The notes under the pieces were generated by a model, which saw nothing but the letters and a program-made list of their open reading frames with translations, searched no databases and was not told where the DNA came from. The position numbers and the translations under genes were made by a program. A stretch of 64,000 bases of DNA from assembly GCA_037074705.1 (NCBI GenBank), contig CM073591.1, forward strand, positions 90,989,532 through 91,053,531. The letters are read 5' to 3'. Below are positions 1-10,165 of the stretch, piece by piece (position 1 is the first letter of the stretch; every line of letters begins with the position of its first letter). The DNA comes from Zhengitettix transpicula. Lineage: Eukaryota; Arthropoda; Insecta; Orthoptera; Tetrigidae.

Positions 1-2692
1 GACGAAATAAAAATTAGCGGAGTATGCATTTGAAATAAATTTATTTTTTGTTAAATTTATAATGTTGGCATTTAAAAGAAAACTCGGAAAATGGAAATTC
101 GTGAAAGCAGCTTCCCATTAAGTCTAATAAGAGACTTCACAGTCGAGGGTAAACATACCTGTCAACGTGCAATCATTCATTTTTACCCCCACGAACCTCA
201 AGACCTTCAAATAGTTCGGGTACTAAGTTACATTCTTTACTCAGATTAACTGGCCATGTATCAATCCCGTCACTCATCTACAGAAATCCGTAGTCAGCCG
301 TTTCTCTGAGCTGGGATAAACCGAGTAGTTGGGTAAAGATTGCTCTGTATTGCATCTGCTTACTACCTGAGGACGGACAGAGTTGACGATGCCTCTGCCA
401 TCCATACATTCACAAACTACTGCTAATAATCCATAAAGTGAAAAATTGGTGAAACTATTTATCAGTAGAATGAGAAATCTGGCACTCTTATTCAACTTGC
501 TGATAATTTGGTGTGCCATAGACAACCCCACCGTTGCTTGTTTATTTTATTTGGGCGAGAAACGCATTCCTTTGCCGTTGCAACAGTTGTCAGTGGTCGC
601 CAACTCACGCCCCCGCAGACCTTGCACAACGCAGAGAGCGTCTTCGGCATGCTGATGCTGATAGCGGAGAAAGCTAAGTCGCTCAACACCTTATCAACGA
701 CAAATTCATTGCGCATTCGTGTAGTTCGAAGAGCAGTAAATTCATGGAATCATTTTGACCGGAAAGTTATACTTCACCTATTTTTCTTTAAGACTAATAA
801 TGCCAAAACAGCCCTGATAATACAAATTACCACTTCAATGTGCTCGTCTGTAATGTATGAGTATAAAAAAGCCAATACACCGCGTTATAAATACGGCACG
901 ACTAAATGCAAATTTCATACAGTCAGCTGTTGTTTAATACGGTTAAAAACATTTTTTTCTTACAAATAATTCACTCACTTTCATTGTATTATTATATAAA
1001 AAAATTCAATTCAGCGAAATATATTTTTATTGTTCCCCAAAAATAAGATATTTCGCTTTTAATGGATTTATATTTATAAAATTGCAAACTGGTTTATTTT
1101 TGCGGACTGTTAACTTTGACATCATTTTAAATTATTATTCGAAAACTCAATGTAGCAAAAAATCTACTTCCATAATCTAAATATTTAACAAAAAATAGAT
1201 GGAATATAAAAAACCCTCTTTTAATAACTTAGAAATTAGTTTTACGCAACTTGATAGGTTTATCAATAAATACGTGTACTCATCCTTATAAACATAATAA
1301 AAATATTGGATTAGCCAATGTAACAAAAGTAGTTATCGGGATGTCACGTACGAACAATAGTAAAACTGGCGACTCAATCAAATAATATTTGAATTAATTT
1401 ATTGAAACTAATGCAGACATAACACCTAGCAATAAAGAAATTAATTTGCAATCAACAAAACAGCATAACACGAATGACTCCTTTAAAGATGACGTAAATT
1501 ATTTCATTTTAATTGACATACAACAAAAAACTTTTATACCATTTAGAATCAATTTCGAAAAGAAATACAGTAGTATCTTGGTAATAAAAATGAAAACATT
1601 GCATTATCGACTTCAAATATATAGAAGTTAACATAAGGTTCCGAACAAAGGCCATATAAAAACAGTCATTAGTCTCCTATGGATGCCAGGAATAAAATCG
1701 AGGCTGTAGATAAGGAATATATTAATGTTTTAAACTCTATTCGAAACCTTCGAACTATCGATAAAAATGTTCCCATGTAAGATTACTCTTACACCCGTGA
1801 AATTGCATCATTAACGTGTAATTAATTTTATACCAACGGACAACTTCAATTGAGTGCAGTCTTCATTTACATTTAAAACAGAAATTAAGATTGTACCTAG
1901 TATAAACGATATTCTCTCAATTAATTCCATGATTTTAGATAGGCGAATAATATTTTTTTCAAAATTACGGACGTTAACGTGCAGGTGCGTACTCACTAGA
2001 AATTCTCCCGTTATTTCATTAAATCTATAACCAAATAAAATTTGTGATCGTGTTGTCAAATATGTAGATGAATATGACATCTGTACTTGTCGGAATTTCC
2101 AGCCACTTGATGATATCATTACTCAACGACTGTAGAATGTTTTGGATTGTATGTTAGTTTCAGTATTTTTTGGCGAGTGTAATTGGACCGGATACTAAAT
2201 TGAGCTTCATAAACTTAGTATTCATTTTTTATTCACGTCTACCTCACAAAGCATTAATATTACGGTCTATTGAGTTTTATTTGGTTTTTCAGTTTTCCTA
2301 TAGACAACCAATATATGTTTCCATACTATTGTGTGTAAATTAAATTTACAAATCTTAGAAAATACTGAACCTAAGCTCTCAAATACACAGAAACCGCATT
2401 TAAGTTAATTGATAGGCTCGTTCGGATATTATTTTGAACTAATAATTACATCTTTTCCTTCATCGGTATCTTTCTCAGAAGCGATATTTTTAAATTAGTC
2501 GTACATCATATCTACGAATGAATTTACCTTCATAACTTCTGTAGATTTTCATAAACATAGGTATACTTATAACCCAAAAAAATTATCATTAGAATGGCTG
2601 ACGAACACCGTTTAACATCATTAATACCGTCAATGAGACTCGATGACTATTCAGGAGACTTAATGTACGTATGCATCGCATTAAAAGCATGT
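1..2692. other. No supported gene; AT-rich unique DNA
   Basis: Mostly AT-rich sequence. A less AT-rich patch at about 330-720 carries overlapping ORFs on both strands, the longest 153 codons at 508-969 (+). None shows a recognisable domain, codon pattern or splice context, so I do not call a gene. The 102-codon minus-strand ORF at 1811-2119 is also unrecognised. Confidence 0.5.
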
Positions 2693-2697
2693 AAAAA
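2693..2697 (-). terminator. Pol III terminator of tRNA-Thr
   Basis: A run of five T on the minus strand begins five bases beyond the tRNA 3' end. This is the usual RNA polymerase III stop signal and supports the tRNA as a transcribed gene rather than a dead copy. Confidence 0.7.
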
Positions 2698-2701
2698 TTG
2701 T

Positions 2702-2773
2702 TGCCTCCTGTGAGGTTTGAACTCACGACCCCTGGTTTACGAGACCAGTGCTCTACCACTGAGCTAAAGAGGC
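2702..2773 (-). tRNA. tRNA-Thr: tRNA-Thr (anticodon CGT)
   Basis: This 72-nt gene folds into a complete cloverleaf. The seven-pair acceptor stem is GCCTCTT with AGGAGGC, with one G-T pair, followed by discriminator base A. The D arm is GCTC-AGTGGTA-GAGC. The anticodon stem CTGGT/ACCAG holds loop CTCGTAA with anticodon CGT at plus positions 2739-2741, which reads the threonine codon ACG. The T arm is GTGAG-TTCAAAC-CTCAC. No intron and no encoded CCA are present, as expected for a eukaryotic nuclear gene. The D and T arms contain the internal A-box and B-box promoters of RNA polymerase III. All stems pair, so it is probably functional. It stands alone, with no other true tRNA gene in the window. 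Confidence 0.95.
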
Positions 2774-2774
2774 A

Positions 2775-3517
2775 TGCGGATTCTGCGGCCTTGTTTAATA
2801 TTTATCTTGCAAGAGTCGCCATTTTGCAATTGCGATTAATTAGTAAATTATTATTATTATTCATACAATAGTTATCAACTTCGAAAGCGATAAACTTGTA
2901 CTTTAACAGCGGAAAATGAATAAAATACGATGGATTCCTACTTTATATACGCTTTTATTTAAACGGAAACTAGAGTATTGAAAAGAATTTGAATGAGATA
3001 CGAATTGAGTACTTCTCTTTCACATACTTCATCTGCGAGCTCAGATAGTAACTAGGCCTATATAAAATCTATATGATATAGTATGGTTTTTTCTTACGAC
3101 ATTTCATGATAAGAAAAATAAATAGATGTTAGAGAAATTAATTTAAAGCACCAAACTTCAATTTTGGCATGAGAATAGGTGCGAAATTATCAAGTTCGTT
3201 GAATAACCATTACTCGATCTATAAAAATACTATAAATTATATTTCATTAACCCGAGCTGAAACTTAAATTTCGTTTTCTGCGGAACACTCAACGAATCGT
3301 CGTATCAATTGTTTCCTTGCACTCGAATGATAAAATATTTACTTTTAAGGCCGCACAGTGTTTCTCAGAATAATATTTTCAATTCTTTGAAGAATAGTGT
3401 GATGTTCATCAAAAACATGTCTTGTTTTATAAAGAAGGTTGTTTTTTTATTCCAATAGTTTATTCTTAAATAACGATATATAAATTCTGACTATTGAGAC
3501 AACTTTTTAATAGAGAA
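2775..3517. other. No supported feature
   Basis: AT-rich sequence between the tRNA gene and a foldback element. I see no ORF of note and no recognisable repeat. Confidence 0.5.
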
Positions 3518-3746
3518 CAGCCAATTTGAAAAGAAAAAGAAAATATTTCTTTATGGAAATTTAAATTACGTTTCGTCGCTAACGTTGCGACCTCTTCAGG
3601 TTGAAGTTTAACCAATTTTTGATAGTCTGGTGATTCTCCCTGGACTGCCGTTACGGGAATTACCTAAACAGTTCGCAAAGTTAGCGACGAGAGGGACTTT
3701 AATTTCCCATAAATAAATATATTTTTTTATAACTTCACATTGGCAG
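3518..3746. repeat. Foldback element A1 (short MITE-like copy)
   Basis: Two inverted arms of about 80 bp (roughly 3518-3602 and 3662-3746) surround a short spacer. Both outer ends read CAGCCAAT or its close variant CTGCCAAT facing outward. The left arm contains, on the minus strand at 3570-3600, CCTGAAGAGGTCGC, a loop, then GCGACGAAAC. This has the layout of a hammerhead-ribozyme core with one changed base. The element is clearly related to the larger copy at 21680-22130. No transposase is encoded, so it is non-autonomous. Confidence 0.7.
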
Positions 3747-4157
3747 TTGTTTATTTATATGTTATTCTGTAATATTTTATTGAATTAATATGTATGAAGA
3801 CGAGGCTCAAGTTCATTTTGTTGCGTTAGTGGCACACATGCCAGTTTTTTGTTTCGCTTGAACATTGATATTGATTTTACAGAAAAATTTACAGTTATCG
3901 CTACTGGTGAAGCTTGGCTGCAACAGTTTTTATCATGAGAAGGAATAAACTAAGCTCCATGGAAAAATCTCCTGAATCACCAACAACAAAATAAAAGCAA
4001 AAGTGGTGGATATTGGTGGGAGAGTTTAGCCATATCATTTTTCAGTATTCGCGACGTAAAAGAGTGCACCACTGTTACTAGAGAATACTAGAAAGAGACG
4101 TTGAAAATACTCGATGGCCGTATCAGTGACAAACAGCCGCATTTCGAAACTGCACCG
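3747..4157. other. No supported feature
   Basis: Unrecognised AT-rich sequence between a foldback element and R1 copy 1. Confidence 0.5.
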
Positions 4158-4171
4158 CGATAATGCTTTTT

Positions 4172-4685
4172 CTTTCTTCTCGGTAACAGGCTACATGAGG
4201 GTAATCCACATGGTGGCAACTCCCCTTTAATAGCATAGGAAGGGATTTGAAAGGGGAGATGTGGAAGGGTAGAGGAAGGTAGCCAAGGGTTAACTAGGGC
4301 CCACGGGCTATACTTTAAGGATCCTACCCGGCATTCGCCTAAAGAAATGCAGGACAAACCCTAGAAAAACCTGCATCAGGTAGGTCGGGCATTGGGTACT
4401 TGTCCCACGCCCTTCCGATAGCGGGAGAGGAGTTTGCTGTGGGGACGCAGCATTCCCTTCTCCGTGCCGCGACCAGGCAGCTGGCAGCTGGCTGACTCTT
4501 CCAATGGGAATAGCGAACAACTCTTACCGTATTCCCAAGGTCTGTGAACCCGGAACATACACCTCCCAGAACAGACCGCGGTGCCTCGGCTTGTGGGAAC
4601 CTTAGTTCAAAAACGGAGTGGAAAAGGCATCCCAAAGGTAGCCCCTTCGTGTCTCTCCTACAAGGTTCTGATGCAAGTCCCCTCA
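4172..4685 (-). mobile_element. R1 retroposon, copy 1, with target-site duplication
   Basis: About 510 bp of the dominant interspersed repeat. On the minus strand the element ends in TGTAGCCTGTTACC plus an A-rich tail (the T-rich run at 4167-4180 on the plus strand). Near-identical 14/15-bp direct repeats (CGATAATGCTTTTT at 4158-4171 and CGATAAATGCTTTTT at 4686-4700) flank it. Poly(A) tail plus target duplication are known marks of LINE-type target-primed reverse transcription. The ORFs inside recur in other copies only because the DNA is repeated. I do not see a tRNA-like head, so it may be a SINE of other origin or a LINE 3' tail. Confidence 0.85.
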
Positions 4686-4700
4686 CGATAAATGCTTTTT

Positions 4701-5550
4701 GTTCATTGTTTTGCAATACAGATTTAACATTATGTGATGAATAAACTTAGAAAGAAACAATTTATTTAACGTGAAACATTAATTTCGTTGTATTTCCATG
4801 AAGACTCTTCCGGTTTACAGTATTCCATAAGGTGACAGTTTTGAAAGGACAAGTTTTAGAAATAGACAGGCAATTTTTTACCCAAATTCTTGATTACCGT
4901 TATTCGACAGCCTTGTACAGCCTTTCTGGGTGTGTAGATGGCCTTAGAAAGCGTTTCTACGTTCCCTCGTGGATTATGCGCCTAATTTAAGGTTTCCATG
5001 ATTATTTCGGATGACTTGCCAGGTCATGGCCATGTCGTGTATGAACTTTCATATTTCGGGTGTCCAAAGAGTCGAGTCCTGTTTTACAACAAAACAACAT
5101 TATTTGCTGTTCACACTTATCAAATCCTCATGGTGATTAACTGCCATTTCAGTATTACCAGCGGTTTATATAAAGGAAATATTTATTTTATTTCAAGTGT
5201 CCAACTTTGGACCTCGTGCATACTTATAAAAGCAGAGCAAATTCGATTCTGCTATAATTACGTGCAGAAAACGAGGATTTCAGTTTACACGAAGAGATAA
5301 ATTGGTTTCTGAATACTCGCGACTAGGAAATTAATGTGTTGGGATATTTTTCGTTTTTTTTTCATTTATGGCTCCGGAAGAAGACTCAGTGGTTTTTCCC
5401 CATCGATCTCTAAATAGACATCGCAGGTTTCGCTTTTCCAGCACCATATTTGGCAACGTGATAGATTTTCGTACCCACGTAATTAATGAGTCACAATCAT
5501 ATTACAATGCAATAGTCGATACACTTGCCGTTTACTCAATTCTATGATTT
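4701..5550. other. No supported gene
   Basis: Unrecognised sequence. The 100-codon ORF at 4998-5300 (+) has no recognisable domain. Confidence 0.45.
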
Positions 5551-6150
5551 GAGAATAAACACTTTTTGAACTACATCCAGGGTGATTCTACTGTTATGGG
5601 ACTAGCTTTGACGGGTGGTACAGCTTACTAAACACATACATTTTTTGTATATGAATGTATGGTTGGAAGTGATGCTTTGAGGCACGAACAAAAAAAAATG
5701 AGACATGAAAAGATAAACTTTGTTTATTACAACAACATCGAAAAGTGCTTCTTTCAAGGAATGTTTACAATAAATGCTCACAATTGCGACCACCAACAGT
5801 AATACAAACTAGACAGCTGTGATTGTTTGGCAATGCTGTGCGTAGTGAGCTTGGCCATACGTGATATCATGCATCTGAGGAAAAACGTCATATGTAACTG
5901 TAATAGGAGACTACGAATAGTGGAAAGGCAGACATAATTTTGAGCATTTATTGTGAACATTGCTGAAAGAAGTACTTTGCAATTATGATGTATATAAACA
6001 ATGTTCTTCTTTTCATGTCTCATTTTTTTGTCCGTGCCTCAAGGCTTTACTTCCGACAATTCATATACAGAAAAGTGTATGTTTCATACATAAGTCAAAG
6101 CTTGCCCATGACCGTAGAATTACCATGTATCAAGCTACGACTTTATTCTG
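5551..6150. repeat. Large foldback element with about 210-230 bp arms
   Basis: Arms at about 5551-5780 and 5941-6150 are inverted copies of each other with scattered mismatches and small gaps. Both hold, in opposite orientation, stretches such as TGAGACATGAAAAGA, TTTGAGGCACG and AATAAATGCTCA. The spacer is about 160 bp. No transposase ORF is present. The short ORFs on both strands are mirror images produced by the palindrome. It does not resemble the A-type foldback elements in sequence. Similarity may extend weakly beyond the arms given here. Confidence 0.75.
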
Positions 6151-6499
6151 ATAACAAAACGACGTACGAATACTATTCATTTTCACGACCTTCCATCTTC
6201 CTATATGCTGGTTATTTGTGTCTACATCGAGGATGCCAATTTAACGACACATTTATTATCACAACCAGAGCAAACCTGAGATTTGTAAGAGGCTGATTAT
6301 AGTAGAAAAAATTTAATTATTATTTAACTGACAATTATTTCATACATTCCTGGCATGGTCATTCTCTGATGACTGTAATAACATGTCACATCGTCCAAAG
6401 GCAAAAATTTAGACCAGATCTTTGTGACAGCTGTAAGATAATCTCATAAACAACAATAGAGTCAAAGTGCTGGAAAGTGCTTACGATACATTCAGGACA
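6151..6499. other. No supported feature
   Basis: AT-rich sequence between a foldback element and a LINE fragment. Nothing recognisable. Confidence 0.45.
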
Positions 6500-7180
6500 G
6501 TTATAAATAGTCAGTTTTTTTAAAATAGTTAATTGTTAAATTGCGACAAAAGGCGCCGTATAAAATATCGTACGACAAATTCCACGTCACAACCTGTAAC
6601 TCTGGAAAGGTTCAGGATTAATGGAATTGAAAGTATAGAATTGATAGAACTTTTACTAAATAACAAATTAAATTGGAAGCAGCACATCAAACATTAAGCA
6701 CAACAACGTAAGCAGGCAGAATCAAATCATATTAAAATAACAAAAAAAACTTTAAAAAGTTTAATAGTTGTTATTTCTCCTCAATGTCTTATGAAATTAC
6801 ATTTTGGGCAAATTCTACGTTCCAGAAAAGATTTTCTAAGTCTCAGGTGTGTCAACGTGATAATGTGTTTGGTTCAATCTCGAGCATCATGTAGAGGACA
6901 TTTAAAAAATTGGTCATACTTACTTTGACGCGCCAATTTATATATACTCACGTATGGTATTTATAATTAAGAAATATGATAAATTTAGAGCTTTCTCAGA
7001 CATGTCTTCATGAAAAAGAAGCTATAAAAGATTAACAAAAAAATTGCCACTGTCTGTTGCTCAAAAGGAGAAGAGTATACTGGAATAACAATTTGATCAA
7101 ACTGTACATATTAAGAAACACTCCGGCCCAATTAAAAAGAAAGCGGGGATATTCCTTTTTACGAAACGAGTTCAGGTAAT
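6500..7180 (+). mobile_element. Decayed LINE (non-LTR retrotransposon), RT C-terminal part
   Basis: Broken reading frames on the plus strand translate into pieces typical of the end of a LINE reverse-transcriptase ORF. At 6551-6697 there is a frame with NKLNWKQHIKH, matching the 'DxKLxWxxHI' segment. At about 6786-6850 another frame gives SYEITFWANSTFQKRF, matching the 'YGIxFWGNS' segment. Around 6888-6930 SRASCRGHLKNW appears, then KLPLSVAQKGEEYTGI near 7040-7090, and a last piece LRNTPAQLKRK near 7110-7140. The order is correct for one LINE. Several stops and frameshifts show it is dead. The catalytic YADD region would lie upstream and was not found. The family is probably Jockey/CR1-like, by inference. 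Confidence 0.75.
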
Positions 7181-8110
7181 ACGACAGCTATAAGCAAAAG
7201 TAATTTCTTTTTTAAAAAAATTGAAAAAAAAATCATCTACTTTTGATGTATTAAATATTTATCAATATGTTATTACCACTGTTTGGTCTTGCACTAAACT
7301 TAGTTCTCACATTACTTTTCCGAGAGATAAGGCACGTGGCTCGCATTTGAGTCGTGAAGTCAGCAGAGCGCTGGCGTAAATTAACCGGCAATGCACGGTA
7401 CAGACTGATCTTGCTGCTCAGCTTCTCTTTGCTGATCTCCTGTTTACTGTTTATAGTGTCCTGTGTCTCTGTATTGTTTCTTTTATTTTTTCTTAAAATT
7501 TTAATACGAATATTTTACATTTCTGTTAACTAAAACGAGTAAAAATATAACTTGGACACTTGAACAGGTGGAACGTCCATTGACTTTCCTGTCCTCATGT
7601 TTCTTGTTCTGAGGGGGTTGGGGATGTGTATTAGTTGGCTGTTGAGTTGATTTGATATAGAGGGGAATGTTGGGGTAAGATTGTAGATATTATCGAGGGA
7701 AGGTGATCGTGGAGTGTATGGGTGAAGGTAGCCTACAGGGGATCTCTGGAGGCAGTAGATATATATTGTTGTGCTTGTTTATTTCGCATCGTGGTACTGT
7801 TTACAACGGCTCAGTTTTGTTTTGTGTTTGACCTGTGTACATTGCGCCAGTTCGACACTTTGTCTAGATACGGCGTTGGTTTTGATCGCTAGTTTCCATA
7901 TGAATGAGAAGGGGTAGGATCCTAAGCAATGTGCTTCGACAAGGATGCAACTTATACACTTCTGCAGGGCTGTTTTCTAATGTGTTTGAACGATTTTCAC
8001 CTTTCAAAGGCTTGTCACCTCAAACGATTCTGTTAATTGCATGCAATAGTAGACGCAACAATTTTGTTATACTCTGGAGAGGCTAGACCAGATTTCGTTT
8101 CTGAGGAGAA
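7181..8110. other. No supported gene; G-rich stretch near 7600-7750
   Basis: A moderately G-rich segment at about 7600-7760 contains GAGGGGGTTGGGG and GGGGTAAG runs. The ORF at 7904-8086 (+) is unrecognised. The segment could be LINE 3' UTR or an older repeat, but I cannot show this. Confidence 0.4.
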
Positions 8111-8112
8111 TA

Positions 8113-8729
8113 CGAGGGTTGTTCAACAAGTCTGGTAAATTTTTATGAAAAAACAGGAAATTTTTCACTTTTGCGCCATTGTTGATAAACATAATTCTTT
8201 CAGAGATATTCCTAAAAGTTTTAAACATATTCCAGTCGCAATTTATTGTTGGCAGGCTTCTGTAGCGTTAGATGTGTAGTCAAGCGGAGACCATGGAAAA
8301 TGTTTTATTTTGCACTGTCATTAAACACTTTCATTTGAAGGATTGGATGAAGTTCATGCGGACTCTGCACCAGCATTGAAGATCATTTACATGTGGATTA
8401 ATGAGTTTTAACTAGCTCGCAGAAGGTCAAAAGATGAAACTCGCCCAATTAAGGTCACCACTCAGGGAAACATCGAAAAAGTTCACAATATCGTAATGAA
8501 AGATCCTAAACAAAAAGTGCGTGAGGTAACTGATGCAGTAGACTTCTCACCTGAACGAGTGAATATCATCCTGCATTAAAAACTGGCCAATTTTTGTGAT
8601 GGGTTGAAAAAATTAAAAACTCGCTGTGCAAAGTGTGTAGCCAAGGATGGGGACTATGTTGAGAAATAAAATAAGTTTTCTAAAAAAAATTATTTTTGTT
8701 ACATTTTTACGAGACTTATCAAACAACCC
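8113..8729 (+). mobile_element. Internally deleted mariner transposon
   Basis: A TA at 8111-8112 is followed by terminal repeat CGAGGGTTGTTCAACAAGTC. The other end reads inward, on the minus strand, GGGTTGTTTGATAAGTCTCG, an imperfect match. A transposase start lies at about 8294 (ATGGAAAATG). With one frameshift the product gives FHLKG, then DEVHADSAPALK and ARRRSKDETRP, which is the N-terminal helix-turn-helix region of mariner transposases. A stop follows and the text jumps to KLKTRCAKCVAKDGDYVEK, the known mariner C-terminus. The whole catalytic D,D34D domain is missing. At about 617 bp it is half the usual 1.3 kb. It is the same subfamily as the copy ending at 47454. The last few bases of the right terminus are altered. 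Confidence 0.85.
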
Positions 8730-9289
8730 AAGCAAGTTCATGGCAGAAAGTGCCAGAAAAACCGATTGTTTCTTTTTCAAGCAATGACATCTCTAACTTT
8801 TTGCTAGGCACAGTTCTAATTGTCACTTTATTCTGATGCATAATGGTAGCATGTATAGCTTTTGTAGTAATTATTTCTTCATTATATTGTGTTTCACCAC
8901 AATACTTGTGTATGTATAAGTGAAAATACAATTGAAAATTGCCAACAAAATAGCAACTATTTGCGTTGTGGACTCTAATGTAGAATTTACTAGGGACGTC
9001 ATTATAATGTTGAAAATAACGTCAGCATTGCGTCCTCTGTATTTTCTCAGCAGTTTCAAGCGACAGTTTGGACACCTAAACCTGAGTGATAGGTTATTTG
9101 ATAAACCAGTCGATTTGCTTATTGGGAGAAACCTGTAGGCCTACTCCCGGATATTAGTAGAAGTATAGTGGAACTAGGACCCATAATTGCGTACACTATA
9201 TTATTTGGTTATTGCGTTACGGACCCTATCCGCTCTGGCAGTGTAAAAATCGAAAATCCACTGCAATTTCTCTGAGAAATAGTCTCGTG
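8730..9289. other. No supported feature
   Basis: Short overlapping ORFs on both strands at 8719-9138 have no recognisable domain. Confidence 0.45.
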
Positions 9290-10165
9290 ACGTGTCTGAG
9301 ACTGGGAAAAGGTTTTTGGAACTCCGAGAACGTTCCAGCTCGTGATCTGTCAAAACCTGAGGATATTCTCGGGTGGACTCAATTTCAGGAGGTATGTTTT
9401 CGTTCTTCAGGTGAGGAAAAACAGATTTTCCAACATAAGTACGCAGCCCCGAAGTGTTCACGGCCTGGAGATTGCGTCCCGCTGATGTGAATGTTCGACG
9501 GCAACCCCTGAATGCTCCGACGAGAAGGCGTGCGATGCACATGTCGTTCAGATGAATTTACTCGTGGAAACGAAAAGATATGGGTCTCTGGTACGGATAC
9601 GGATCCGACGAACGAGGTTGTGTTGATAAGGTACCTGTTTCTCATTGCTTGGGGTAATCAGTTTAGTTTGAATTTCAAGAACGAATGACATGTTTCACAA
9701 GTCTTGGGTCTGCGATGGAGACAATGATTGCCCAGATGGAAGTGATGAACATCCATCACGATGTAACAACATGTCGTGAAGAGGATCAGCTACAATGTTG
9801 CAACAATTTTTGAATTCTCGGCCATCTCTACTTTTCTGGAGATGCAGAATGTGATGACGAAAATTGCGCACCTCCTGTACCAAAATTTGACACCAAGACA
9901 GTTTGACTGTGGATGTGGTATGTCTATCAGTTTTTCTGCTGTCTGTGATACGAAACCCGACTGTCCAGATTGGGAATATGCCAAGATAAATGTTATTTTT
10001 TCATGCAATTATGATGGATCTGGAAGGAGAGTCATTCTGTATTCTCCTGACCACGCATCCATCCATTTTTTTGTAACAACTTTTTAAGACTGGGTGTTCT
10101 GGACAGATTGGGATAAGCAAGTTACTTATACGGCTAATAATTCCAGGAACAAATGATTATGTATA
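9290..10165 (+). pseudogene. LDL-receptor-related protein (LRP-like) pseudogene
   Basis: Decayed plus-strand coding sequence of an LDLR-family protein, a family of cell-surface endocytic receptors. About five LDLa (Ca2+-binding, cysteine-rich) modules are readable across frameshifts. They are CSRPGDCVPLM then DGNP/ECSDEKACD (9455-9525), SDEFTRGNEK (about 9547-9580), [11 protein letters not shown] then [16 protein letters not shown] (9652-9760), CREDQ/LQC then SGDAECDDENC (9775-9870), and QFDCGCGMS then VCDTKPDCPDW (about 9897-9985). A YWTD-type segment follows: DGSGRRVILYSPDH, then DWVFWTDWDKQ after a frameshift (10010-10130). At 9330-9370 DLSKPEDI may be an older YWTD remnant. Several cysteines are lost and stops and frameshifts are frequent. 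No introns separate the modules, so a retrocopy is possible. The LDLa-to-YWTD joint lacks the EGF modules normal in LRPs, implying a deletion. Confidence 0.8.

Noticed and set aside
508..969. The longest ORF in the window (153 codons)
   Set aside because: No known domain, low-complexity C-terminal half, and competing ORFs on both strands in the same place.
4308..4744. Overlapping ORFs of 60-125 codons in R1 copy 1, with similar proteins in several other copies
   Set aside because: They recur because the DNA is a repeat. Frames differ between copies, there are frameshifts, and no domain is recognisable.
9201..9542. Minus-strand 113-codon ORF overlapping the LRP-like pseudogene
   Set aside because: The plus strand carries clear LDLa motifs here; the minus-strand ORF is their shadow.
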